Shown here piece after piece: positions 45,859 to 53,529 of a stretch of DNA of 64,000 nt. The stretch is from positions 186,001 to 250,000 of the forward strand of contig JACKAK010000004.1 of the NCBI GenBank assembly GCA_020635115.1, in the 5' to 3' direction. The stretch comes from Halobacteriovoraceae bacterium (lineage in GTDB: Bacteria; Bdellovibrionota; Bacteriovoracia; Bacteriovoracales; Bacteriovoracaceae). Position numbers and translations under genes: made by a program. How positions within the stretch are numbered: the stretch's first letter is position 1; each line of letters begins with the position of its first letter. The notes below the pieces were generated by a model, which was not told the DNA's origin, made no database searches, and was given only the letters and a program-made list of their open reading frames with translations.

Positions 45859-47597
45859 AATCTTATGCTGGACGAACCATCGTCCATTAAAAAGCCGCCT
45901 AGATAGGTACCTATCCCAGCGGCTTTTTTTATTTCTGCCATCTTTTCACCACAATCGGCTCCACCAAATGAAGCTGCTAATGGCCTACCAAGTTTACGAA
46001 AAGGGAGAACGACTCCTGATTGACCCTTGTGGGCTTCTCTGACTGCCTCTGACTGTCGTTCTGATCCCCAAAAATCCACCATAATGACATTTTCTGGGTT
46101 CAAATGAATAGTCTTAACGATATTTCTCAAAATCTCACGTTTCTTGGCCAGATTTGCCTTTCTAAAACGCTCACTTCTGAGCAAATCAATTCCACCCAAC
46201 AAATAATCAACGTCGATCTCTCGCTCTTGATCAGAATCCAGTTTCTGTTTAAGTGACTCCACTTCTTCTTTCAAAAGTGACAATTTCTTTTCAGAATCTT
46301 CCAGTTTGCTAATCAAACTATTTAGTCTAGCCGCGTTTGAATTAGTGGCCATAATTGTAACAAGCTGATCAATTTCAGATTGAGTTTTTTCAAGCTCTTT
46401 TTCTTTCATCTTAACTAGTGATTGATTTACTTTAGGGCGTGAATTATTCATGTCCTTTAGTGTTTCAACGAAATGCTCTTTCATTGCTTGGTTATTTAAA
46501 AATGAAAAAGCCTGTTTTTTGATAAGCGTTTCTAGTTCAACAGCAGGGTATCTTTTAATACGACAAGAAGATGCACCTTTATGCCCGTAATAAAAATGAG
46601 TGCCATTTCTACCATTTCCAGATTGTCCAAATAAAGGAGAACCACACTCATCACAAGTTAAAAGACCTGAAAAGATAAAATCATGCTTTGGAGCCGACTT
46701 AACTTGTTTGTTCATGTTCAATCTATCTTGAACCTGTTTGAACAATTCCTCCGTGATAATTGCTTCCCATGAAGCATCTACCAAATAATATTGTTCTTCA
46801 GGCTTTAGAAGATCAGAATCTACATCTTTATTATTCTTATTTATTTCTCTTTTACCGATGTAAGCAGGATTTGTAAGAGTTCTCCAAATATGATCGTGAT
46901 TAAATGGATTGCCACCTTTTAGCTGACCATTTTTTCCAACCCATGATTTATTAACAAATCCGCGACTATTTAATTCATTCGCAATAGCTGAAATACTTCC
47001 CAATTCAAAATATAGACGGAATATTTCTTTAACAAGATTGGCTTCTTTTTTATTGAGAATTAGTCGTCCAGAATTCTTAGTGTCTTTGTCGTACCCTAAA
47101 AAAGGATGGCCACCATTCAATAGTCCACGAAGGGCGCGAGCATGAAAGTTGTTTTTAATCCTCTCGGCAGTCAATTCTCTTTCAAACTGAGCTAGGGCCA
47201 TAATGATCGTCATAAAAACACGGCCAGCAGGACTTGTTGTATCAAAATCATATTGAAGACAAATAAAGTCGCAGCCAAGTTTTTCAACATCATTGATGAA
47301 ATTTAGAAAATCTGCAACAGAACGACTCAAACGAGAAAGCTCTGTCACCATAACAGTATCAATTCTTTTCTTTTTAATATCCGCTAAAAGTCTTTGAAAC
47401 TCAGGGCGATCTGTATTTTTACCTGAATAGGCCTCATCTTTATAAAGATCGACGACTTTTCCCCATTTACCATTTTCATAGCGGTTCTTCTCTTCAACTT
47501 TCATTCTTAGACGTTGAATTTGAGAGGTAATCGAACCTTCTTTATTTTTTGCCTGTTCATCTGTCGATACACGACAATAAATAGCAATTTTTCTCAT
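45789..47597 (-). CDS. Large serine recombinase (integrase of the element)
   Basis: The resolvase domain is residues 1-150, with the nucleophile Ser10 (CRVSTDEQ) and the arginine-rich SRLSRSVADF. The recombinase domain (HARALRGLLNGGHPFLGYD) and zinc ribbon (CDECGSPLFGQSG ... SSCRIKRYP) follow, then a coiled coil at residues 380-460. It ends with the usual IHLNPENVIMVDFWG near residue 510. From about residue 543 the frame runs past an 11-bp repeat, through the ssrA terminator and antisense into the tmRNA T-arm, giving an artificial tail (GGGGGNRTHV). The chromosomal junction thus replaces its original C-terminus. The start overlaps an SD in the XRE gene's tail. Confidence 0.93.
   Translation of the reverse strand: MRKIAIYCRVSTDEQAKNKEGSITSQIQRLRMKVEEKNRYENGKWGKVVDLYKDEAYSGKNTDRPEFQRLLADIKKKRIDTVMVTELSRLSRSVADFLNFINDVEKLGCDFICLQYDFDTTSPAGRVFMTIIMALAQFERELTAERIKNNFHARALRGLLNGGHPFLGYDKDTKNSGRLILNKKEANLVKEIFRLYFELGSISAIANELNSRGFVNKSWVGKNGQLKGGNPFNHDHIWRTLTNPAYIGKREINKNNKDVDSDLLKPEEQYYLVDASWEAIITEELFKQVQDRLNMNKQVKSAPKHDFIFSGLLTCDECGSPLFGQSGNGRNGTHFYYGHKGASSCRIKRYPAVELETLIKKQAFSFLNNQAMKEHFVETLKDMNNSRPKVNQSLVKMKEKELEKTQSEIDQLVTIMATNSNAARLNSLISKLEDSEKKLSLLKEEVESLKQKLDSDQEREIDVDYLLGGIDLLRSERFRKANLAKKREILRNIVKTIHLNPENVIMVDFWGSERQSEAVREAHKGQSGVVLPFRKLGRPLAASFGGADCGEKMAEIKKAAGIGTYLGGFLMDDGSSSIRFGGGGGNRTHVRDNFLAAAYVCS
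45851..45861. repeat. Candidate att core, copy 1 (ssrA 3' end)
   Basis: CTCCACCAAAT covers the last eight bases of tmRNA and three bases beyond. An identical copy lies 108 bp to the right at 45959. It is a candidate core of the attachment site used by the serine recombinase. Confidence 0.5.
45870..45885 (+). other. Small hairpin after ssrA
   Basis: GGACGA (45870-45875) pairs with TCGTCC (45880-45885) around ACCA. It lies just after the tmRNA 3' end, before the terminator, and may limit 3' processing. Confidence 0.45.
45889..45930 (+). terminator. Terminator of ssrA
   Basis: AAAAAGCCGC (45889-45898) pairs with GCGGCTTTTT (45919-45928), followed by more T residues; inside sits the perfect 14-bp palindrome GATAGGTACCTATC. 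It is a strong rho-independent terminator for tmRNA and, being A-rich on the other side, could act on the minus strand too. It lies inside the annotated 3' end of the recombinase reading frame. Confidence 0.88.
45959..45969. repeat. Candidate att core, copy 2
   Basis: CTCCACCAAAT again, identical to the ssrA 3' end copy at 45851 and 108 bp from it. The two copies bracket the ssrA terminator. Host-like sequence appears to end here and the conserved part of the recombinase begins, so this may be the actual element boundary. Confidence 0.45.
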
Positions 47598-47599
47598 AA

Positions 47600-47845
47600 C
47601 TAATCCTTACTACGCTTGATAATGACATCAACATCAAGACCAATGCCGTTAGCAATTCTTACTAACTGGTCAATGCTGACGCCTCTTTCTGTTCCTCGAA
47701 GAATCTTATTAACATTTCTTCGATCAAGCCCAATCATTCGAGCGACTTCACCTTGTGACAAATTCTGCTTTTCCATTTCTTTTAAAATGGCTAAAGTCAG
47801 TTTTTCTTTCAATTGAATAACACTAATTAAATAATCACTTTCCAT
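47600..47845 (-). CDS. XRE-family helix-turn-helix protein
   Basis: The 81-residue protein contains a Cro/CI-type HTH: LSQGEVARMIGLDRRNVNKILRGTERGVSIDQLVRIANGIG at residues 28-69. The length and layout fit HigA-like antitoxins or small repressors. It starts 3 bases after the stop of the ART-like gene and ends 2 bases before the recombinase start, so the three are one operon. It may bind the 26-bp palindrome upstream of the operon, though this is inference. Confidence 0.85.
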   Translation of the reverse strand: MESDYLISVIQLKEKLTLAILKEMEKQNLSQGEVARMIGLDRRNVNKILRGTERGVSIDQLVRIANGIGLDVDVIIKRSKD

Positions 47846-47848
47846 AAC

Positions 47849-48511
47849 TTAATTATAAAACCTAATATTTGCTAAGGCACCAAATTCAAATAATGCTGTA
47901 TTTCCAACTGACCCCACTAAGGGAGTTATAGGGAGCACTAAAAACTCTTTATCATTCATCGCATATTGAAGTGCCGTACTGTTTACCTGAACTCCTTGGC
48001 TAATCAAAAAGTTTAGATGGGCCACAACATCAATAATGATTATATCTTCAACGGTATTAACTTGTTTATTTAATCTTGGTTGATATACATGATCTAAGGC
48101 AATTTTTTGAATTAATCCTTGAGGTGGATAAATTCTACTGGTGTCAGTTTCAAGAGAGTATTGGTACCTAATTATTCCATTGTTAAAATTATTAATCATA
48201 TTAAATTGATTCGTATCAATTTCAGCAATGATCGTATTAAAATTTGTAAAGCTTCCAGAAGAGAGAGTTCTATTTTGAGGCCCCTTCGCAAACATCTCTG
48301 CTACATTTATATCAGAACTAAACGATAAAAAGTGGGTTTGCCCCCAGCTAGTAGTAATATGTTGTTGTAGTGAGTTTATAAATGGCTGCTGACCTAATGC
48401 TAATGGATTTCCAGAATTTATTAAATTAGTAAATAATCCCTCTTTGCGAGTGAGAGAAGTAACCAATTGGCGTTGTAGCCTAGGATCAGAATCACCTCGA
48501 TATAAAATCAT
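47849..48511 (-). CDS. Putative ADP-ribosyltransferase-like protein
   Basis: The ATG at 48511 has AGAGGT upstream; the frame is open to 48559 but that extension crosses a palindrome. Three spaced motifs recall the R-S-E class of ADP-ribosyltransferases: LYRGDSD (Arg) at residues 3-9, FLSFSSDINVAEMFA (STS-like) near residue 62, and NDKEFLVLP (Glu) near residue 190. The spacing and strand context (TIIAEIDTNQFN) fit the fold, but no homologue could be searched. With the adjacent XRE gene it looks like a toxin-antitoxin or regulated effector pair carried by the element. No signal peptide. Confidence 0.6.
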   Translation of the reverse strand: MILYRGDSDPRLQRQLVTSLTRKEGLFTNLINSGNPLALGQQPFINSLQQHITTSWGQTHFLSFSSDINVAEMFAKGPQNRTLSSGSFTNFNTIIAEIDTNQFNMINNFNNGIIRYQYSLETDTSRIYPPQGLIQKIALDHVYQPRLNKQVNTVEDIIIIDVVAHLNFLISQGVQVNSTALQYAMNDKEFLVLPITPLVGSVGNTALFEFGALANIRFYN

Positions 48512-48531
48512 AATAAACCTCTTACTCAAAA

Positions 48532-48557
48532 GACTAGCGTGATATATCACGCTAGTC
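48532..48557. promoter_or_regulatory. Perfect 26-bp palindrome upstream of the ART-XRE-recombinase operon
   Basis: The half-site GACTAGCGTGATA (48532-48544) is followed immediately by its exact reverse complement. It lies 21 bp before the ART-like start codon. Such an uninterrupted palindrome fits an operator for a dimeric HTH repressor; it could instead be a terminator for the upstream lipoprotein genes, since TTTTGAG follows on the minus strand, but that U-tract is poor. Confidence 0.7.
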
Positions 48558-48697
48558 AAGTGGGAAATACTTTTATGAGATCAATAACTTAACTTGCCGT
48601 GCTGGCCAAATTAGGGAAAATTAGCTGACAAAGCACTCTAAAACGCTGCTTTTCAGCCTCAATGTCCTGTGGGGTATAGCGCACGACGATTTTGAAA

Positions 48698-49057
48698 TCA
48701 TTCAGGCAGACTTTCTTCTGCGATCCTTTCTTTTTTGGCTTTTTTGACATTGGTTCGCTTGTTCCTCATTTGGATTTTCTGAAGAGCATTGGCCAAAATA
48801 TCGGCTGCATTATCAGAACTCTGAATTTTAGTTGCTAAATCTCGTAAGTATTCTTTTGAATTGAAATGATCCTGAATAATTTTATCCTTTTTCTTTTCAA
48901 AAGATTCCTTCTTGAAACCTTCAACAATCCAAGAAACGAGTCTGGATGGGTTTATTTTTACAAAATCACCGCTATCTTTTAACTCTTGTAACATTTCAGT
49001 TAATGCCTCTTGTGCATTAGTATCTAGTAAAACTCTGAACTGTGTTTGCTTATTCAT
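48698..49057 (-). CDS. Putative ribbon-helix-helix accessory protein
   Basis: The 119-residue protein opens with a strand and two helices (TQFRVLLDTNAQEALTEMLQELKDSG ... NPSRLVSWIVEGFKKESF) like ribbon-helix-helix DNA-binding proteins, followed by a very basic C-terminus (MRNKRTNVKKAKKERI). Small proteins of this kind accompany relaxases as relaxosome factors, which would fit its place in a conjugative element. It overlaps the lipoprotein gene upstream by 4 bp. A second frame (48589-48684, GTG start, VRYTPQDIEAEKQRF...) follows but lacks a convincing start. Confidence 0.6.
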   Translation of the reverse strand: MNKQTQFRVLLDTNAQEALTEMLQELKDSGDFVKINPSRLVSWIVEGFKKESFEKKKDKIIQDHFNSKEYLRDLATKIQSSDNAADILANALQKIQMRNKRTNVKKAKKERIAEESLPE

Positions 49058-49809
49058 TTAACCTCTCTTGGATACTCAACAACAACGCTGGCCTTAAATT
49101 CAATCTTGTCTTGGTTTGGAATCTGTCTGGAACCTGTAGGCCCTCCCGATGAAAACGATCTCTGGCCTTGACCATCACATCTGCCGAAACCTAAGAAACC
49201 AGTTTGAACATTTCCATTTACTGACTCTGGGGTGACAATCAGAAATACCTCACTACTTTCTGAGAGCATTTCGTTAGATAGTTTAAACCTAGAAACAATT
49301 TTAGCTCCCTGATGATCCGAAATAATGCCAATGGGGTAAGTATTATTTCCAATTTTAAATTTTACGGAAATATTTTTTGCGTCTTCATCAAATAAAAAAG
49401 GACTTTTAACATTATCCATCTGCTCTCTATATTTGTGAGTGCAAGTGCCGCGATATTCATTTTCAAAGCATTCCATTAATTTTGGAGTAAGGCACATTCT
49501 ACAGATCGGATCACGAATACAAACTCTTTTCGTCCATCGAGATTGGTAATTCCGATCAATGATATTTGTAAACTGAGGTGTATATCTTGTGCCAACAAGA
49601 TATAGCTCAATAATGTTCCCGGCCTGTTGCTGTCCTAGCGACACATGATTATTTAAAATTTCTGATTCAAGCAGGATTTTTCTTCTGGCGGCATTTTCAA
49701 TTTGAACATCGTCTTTTACTTCAGGAGGATTTTCTTCATCCCAAAAGTTTCCACAACCAACAAGAGACAACATGAACAACAACCCAATACTAGATGTTAA
49801 GTTTCTCAT
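49054..49809 (-). CDS. Lipoprotein of the conjugation operon
   Basis: The lipobox LVGC (Cys19) is clear. The mature part has six cysteines in a short stretch (CIRDPICRMCLTPKLMECFENEYRGTC in parts), which suggests disulfides or a metal site, followed by a beta-rich domain. It sits between the glycine-zipper lipoprotein and the RHH protein with 4-bp overlaps. By position it could be part of the secretion core or pilus attachment, but no family was recognised. Confidence 0.68.
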   Translation of the reverse strand: MRNLTSSIGLLFMLSLVGCGNFWDEENPPEVKDDVQIENAARRKILLESEILNNHVSLGQQQAGNIIELYLVGTRYTPQFTNIIDRNYQSRWTKRVCIRDPICRMCLTPKLMECFENEYRGTCTHKYREQMDNVKSPFLFDEDAKNISVKFKIGNNTYPIGIISDHQGAKIVSRFKLSNEMLSESSEVFLIVTPESVNGNVQTGFLGFGRCDGQGQRSFSSGGPTGSRQIPNQDKIEFKASVVVEYPREVK

Positions 49810-50255
49810 TTTTTAGCCTTAGGAGGATTGGGAACCCACTGAGGCTCTTCTGTGATAACCCAGATACGATGTCCCTCAATTAATTTCTTCCCTTGCACTT
49901 GGGTATCAATCCACTGTGCTTCAACTTTTGGAACCGTAAGGCCCGGCCCAGATGAGTTTTGGTAACCAGAAGGAGTGGAGACATTAAATTTTTCTAAATT
50001 AAAGAGAGTCTCTCTTCTTACTCGGTCGTCGCGTTTATCCATTCCTTTGTGCAAAAAGTAACTAGCAATACCTCCGATGGCACCACCAATTAGTGCGCCT
50101 TGAAGAGCTGCTTGGCCCTTATTGCGATCTGCTAGTGACGATGCTCCTATTGCTCCTGTCGCTGCACCTGTTCCTGCTCCAACAATTAAAGATTCTCTCA
50201 TTGTCGAACAACCAACCATCGAGACCATTATCATGGTCAAAACTAAAATATTCAT
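49806..50255 (-). CDS. Glycine-zipper lipoprotein
   Basis: The ATG at 50255 has GGAG upstream and gives a lipobox MVGC (Cys16). The next 50 residues hold a glycine zipper (VGAGTGAATGAIGASS ... GALIGGAIGGIASYFL) typical of small outer-membrane lipoproteins. The C-terminal half is polar. In a VirB-type operon such a lipoprotein could play the VirB7 role, but the similarity is only in type. Confidence 0.7.
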   Translation of the reverse strand: MNILVLTMIMVSMVGCSTMRESLIVGAGTGAATGAIGASSLADRNKGQAALQGALIGGAIGGIASYFLHKGMDKRDDRVRRETLFNLEKFNVSTPSGYQNSSGPGLTVPKVEAQWIDTQVQGKKLIEGHRIWVITEEPQWVPNPPKAKK

Positions 50256-50329
50256 CAAAATTCTCCTTAGTATCAAAATCCCTTGATTGAACTTAAAAAC
50301 CTTACTTGTGATATAGTTATTACAGCTAG

Positions 50330-51139
50330 TTAGAAGGTTTTTGCTACCAACGCATTGGTAGCTTGTTGGTAGTTATAATCATGGAAATTGAGAGTAAATG
50401 TTTTGCCACTGACATTTTTAAAAGTGGCTGAGCTACTGTGTTTAAAAAATTCTTTCTTCAAACAAAAATATACTTTTTGTGCGTATCTTTGTGCCAATTC
50501 AGTTTCAATTCTCATTAGTCCTTTAAGGATTGTGGGGTTGTCACAAACGTAAAAAACAACATCGACATCTTCCTCCAAATGGTAATTCAATAAATATTCA
50601 GACCATCGACCAGATTCTTTCTGTGAGCGTTCATATTCAATAGCAATTTTAAATTCTTGATTTTCGATCAAAAGCGAAAGAAAAATATCACTGTTCAATC
50701 TTTTGAATGGATCAAGTTTAGGGTTTAAATCTCCATGATCAATTCCCTGAATTTCATTCTCAAACTTAATTGATTTCAGACTTCTAGATTTGATTAACTT
50801 GAAATAAATTTTAGCCACGCCTAAATCATGCACTGGATTGGAGCATTTAAGTTCTTTTCTAACAATCTTCCCAGATAAATAATCCTCGATTTCCTGCAAA
50901 CCATTTTCTGTAATGTTATATAAAGGCTTTAATGCGATACCATTAAAATGCGCGCGTTTTTCAATGTAATTACCAATTACTAGGCGCTGGATTCTCTTGA
51001 TGACAGTGGATTTATGCAAATCTTTGAAGTGATTATCCATCAGCAGATCAAGATCAAGACCTTTACTTAAAAATAAATCTCTAAGTAAAATACGGTCTCT
51101 CTCTCTTAAAACGACATTCCATTTTTTCTTTTTTTTCAA
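50330..51139 (-). CDS. Winged-helix protein, replication-relaxation family-like
   Basis: Residues 1-95 form a winged helix (LRERDRILLRDLFLSKGLDLDLL ... TVIKRIQRLVIGNYIEKRA ... YNITENGLQEIEDYL). The second half has HDLGVAKIYF, SDIFLSLLIENQEFKIAIEYERSQKE and a following FYVCDNP, a pattern of conserved His, Asp and Glu-x-Glu as in Replic_Relax proteins of plasmids and conjugative elements. It directly precedes the FtsK-like gene by 8 bp upstream, so it may process DNA for transfer. Function is inferred. Confidence 0.6.
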   Translation of the reverse strand: MKKKKKWNVVLRERDRILLRDLFLSKGLDLDLLMDNHFKDLHKSTVIKRIQRLVIGNYIEKRAHFNGIALKPLYNITENGLQEIEDYLSGKIVRKELKCSNPVHDLGVAKIYFKLIKSRSLKSIKFENEIQGIDHGDLNPKLDPFKRLNSDIFLSLLIENQEFKIAIEYERSQKESGRWSEYLLNYHLEEDVDVVFYVCDNPTILKGLMRIETELAQRYAQKVYFCLKKEFFKHSSSATFKNVSGKTFTLNFHDYNYQQATNALVAKTF

Positions 51140-51146
51140 AAGATGG

Positions 51147-52601
51147 TTAGTTTTCGTCTGGAATTTGTGTTTTCTTGCCTAGATTTTCTCCATCAGAAAT
51201 GTCCATCATTGGCCGAAAGCATGGATAGTTTGAACTAAATTTCTCTTGTAAGGCTTCGACTTCATTTTTTAGTTCGTCATCATCTAAAAATGGAGCCTGT
51301 ATCTCAAGAAAATCATTTCCAGATGCCCATACTGCGCGACCCTTAATGTCTGGCAATTCAAATGCTTTTTTATTGCCTAAAACAGTCACTGAGTTAGTCA
51401 TCGTGTTCATTCTAAAACAAACTCGTCCACCAATGTTTTCTTGAACTTTAGTATCAATAGTTTCCTTTGATACCTTTTGGGTAGCAAAAATAAGATGAAT
51501 TCCTGCGGCACGTGCCAGCTTGGCCAGTTCATCTGTATATTCTCTTGCGGTATTTATCAGATGTGCCTTAGTTGCATTGGCTTTTACTTTTGAATAGAGA
51601 ACAGAGGCCTCATCAATTCCAACAACAATTTTGTCCATTTTGTCCCTTGCTGGAATAATTTCTTTATTTCCTGTCTTTTCCAAATACTCAAAACGTCTAT
51701 CCATTTCATCTTTGATTTTCTTTAGCATTTGACAAGCTTCGGCCTCGGTCTTAGCGATCCTCACATTTGGCAATTCTCCAAACTCTTTCATCTCAACACC
51801 TCGCTTTAAATCTAAAAGATAAAGCTGTAGCCTTGGCGTCGATTTAAGAAGGCTCACAAGTGTTTGTTTAAAAAAGACACTCTTACCACCACCTGTTGTT
51901 CCAGCTATTAGCAAATGTGGTAGTGATTCTAAAGTCCTAGTCACAACTCCTTTCATTGATTCACCAATAATAAAAGAGTGCGGTTTCACAAGTTGCGCTT
52001 CAACATCATGGTACTTAACAAGCTTTGGAAGTTTTCGCTTGGTAAGATACAAAATGATAATTTGTGGATTTCCACCGTTGGCAATTGAATCAACTTCCTC
52101 TGCAAATGATGCTTCGATGTCACTTTTTTTCTGTTGGTATTTATCTATGCCAATCCCAACTGATTTTATAACTAGCGTTGTCTTAAACTCATCGACGTTA
52201 TGGACTGAAACAACTCTAAAAAAAGCTCCTTCAGCACCATTTAATCCGATTCGGTTCAGTTTTTTTTGAAATTCCTGAATCAGCTTAAAGTCATGAAGGC
52301 CAACCAAAATGGAACTAAATAACAAAGTTACAAATAGAAAGACAAAGAAGAAAGCTTCCCAAGGTATCTTGTAAAGAACATTTACTAGAAACGTTGGAAG
52401 TTCATTTTGTATTCCTAAATGAGTCGCCCACAAAAATCTGTGATCAAAAGTTGTCGTACCAGTGATCAGAGCCACTGATATTGCTAAAAGATAACAATCC
52501 TTTCTGTTTCTCCACAATTTTTTTAGACCAAGCCAAACGCATTGAGATAAAGAGTCAACAATCTTAAAAAACTTGTTATCCTCTGTTTTTGAACTACTCA
52601 T
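51147..52601 (-). CDS. FtsK/SpoIIIE-type coupling ATPase (TcpA-like)
   Basis: Two or three membrane segments lie in the first 110 residues. The ATPase domain has Walker A GTTGGGKSV, the following LYLLDLKRGVEM, Walker B KIVVGIDEASVLY, and the FtsK-family ARAAGIHLIFATQK and GRVCFRMNT. The length fits conjugative coupling ATPases of the TcpA/FtsK class, which replace VirD4 in some elements. The ATG at 52601 overlaps the virB10 stop by 8 bp. Confidence 0.88.
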   Translation of the reverse strand: MSSSKTEDNKFFKIVDSLSQCVWLGLKKLWRNRKDCYLLAISVALITGTTTFDHRFLWATHLGIQNELPTFLVNVLYKIPWEAFFFVFLFVTLLFSSILVGLHDFKLIQEFQKKLNRIGLNGAEGAFFRVVSVHNVDEFKTTLVIKSVGIGIDKYQQKKSDIEASFAEEVDSIANGGNPQIIILYLTKRKLPKLVKYHDVEAQLVKPHSFIIGESMKGVVTRTLESLPHLLIAGTTGGGKSVFFKQTLVSLLKSTPRLQLYLLDLKRGVEMKEFGELPNVRIAKTEAEACQMLKKIKDEMDRRFEYLEKTGNKEIIPARDKMDKIVVGIDEASVLYSKVKANATKAHLINTAREYTDELAKLARAAGIHLIFATQKVSKETIDTKVQENIGGRVCFRMNTMTNSVTVLGNKKAFELPDIKGRAVWASGNDFLEIQAPFLDDDELKNEVEALQEKFSSNYPCFRPMMDISDGENLGKKTQIPDEN

Positions 52602-53529
52602 TTTCACCGCCAAATGCTGAAGTTAAACTGATAATTAAGTCAGTACCAGCTTCTAGCGTGATGTAAGGAGGAGTTTGGGCCATGGCTTCTGCATGTCTTG
52701 CGGCTTCCATATCAGTCACTTTAGACACGCCTTGGAATACTGCATTTCTCATTGTTGGTTTAGGAGTAGTCGCACCAAAATCTCCATGAGCAGTCTTTTC
52801 TGTTAGTACATCTGTCATGCTAGAGACCATTGTTAAACCAAGTGTTCCTGCTATCCGAATTCCAGTTTCAGAATGAACCTCTCCAATAACACCATTTGAA
52901 TAGTCAGCGCTATCTAATGCGATGGCCATTATTGCTTTTTCTTCTCCTGTGGGACTAATTGATTTATCAAAAGTCAGATAGATTCTTTCGCCTTTACCGG
53001 AATAATTGGCCTTTCCAATAAGCATGGAATTCTTTTCAATAAATTGATCTCCTTTAAAGTTTGCTCCATAAGGCAAAAGAACTTTAACTTGTGAGGTTAA
53101 ATCTCGTGAGTCAATTGCAGATAAGAGTTTGCCAATGATATTTGAACCATTTGGAAGAACTTTTTTTGATGATTTATCATCGCTTCTAACCAACACTTGC
53201 TTTGCTCGATATTCCAGCTTGCTTTGTTGAAGCCCACCAGAACCTTGATTAGATTTTTTCATTACAGGTGGCACTTCATTTTGAATAGGAATCATTTCAA
53301 TTTCAGTACTCGTCAATTGAGGCTGCTCTTTATGGCCATCAATTAAGCTCTTATCTGTCTTTTGGGAGGTTCCTACTGGTGGTGAATCAAAGACAATAGC
53401 AAAAATGGTATAGGTTAGCCCCAGAATGAAGGCTAAAATACTTCCAATTTTTTTCAGGTTAAATCTTCTTTTTCCGCCATCTGTAGTGAACGCGAATCTC
53501 TCAAACCATCCAGATTTTTTCTCTGTTAT
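52594..53529 (-). CDS. virB10: VirB10/TrbI-like T4SS core protein, probable ATA start
   Basis: The C-terminal part (LPNGSNIIGKLLSAIDSRDLTSQVKVLLPYGANFKGDQFI in pieces; LIGKANYSGKGERIYLTFDKSI) is the VirB10 domain. The frame continues upstream through a membrane anchor (KKIGSILAFILGLTYTIFAIVF) to a stop at 53544, without any ATG, GTG or TTG before the TTG at 53316, which lies after the anchor. GAGGAG sits 8 bases before an ATA at 53529, overlapping the virB9 stop (ATAA). I take ATA as the start, giving 311 residues. Confidence 0.8.
   Translation of the reverse strand: MTEKKSGWFERFAFTTDGGKRRFNLKKIGSILAFILGLTYTIFAIVFDSPPVGTSQKTDKSLIDGHKEQPQLTSTEIEMIPIQNEVPPVMKKSNQGSGGLQQSKLEYRAKQVLVRSDDKSSKKVLPNGSNIIGKLLSAIDSRDLTSQVKVLLPYGANFKGDQFIEKNSMLIGKANYSGKGERIYLTFDKSISPTGEEKAIMAIALDSADYSNGVIGEVHSETGIRIAGTLGLTMVSSMTDVLTEKTAHGDFGATTPKPTMRNAVFQGVSKVTDMEAARHAEAMAQTPPYITLEAGTDLIISLTSAFGGENE

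Noticed and set aside
45789..45958. C-terminal 60 residues of the recombinase as a functional domain
   Set aside because: They translate the ssrA terminator and antisense tmRNA, so they are a by-product of integration rather than a conserved domain.
53314..53316. TTG as the virB10 start
   Set aside because: It would remove the membrane anchor and has no ribosome binding site; the upstream frame is clearly protein-like.
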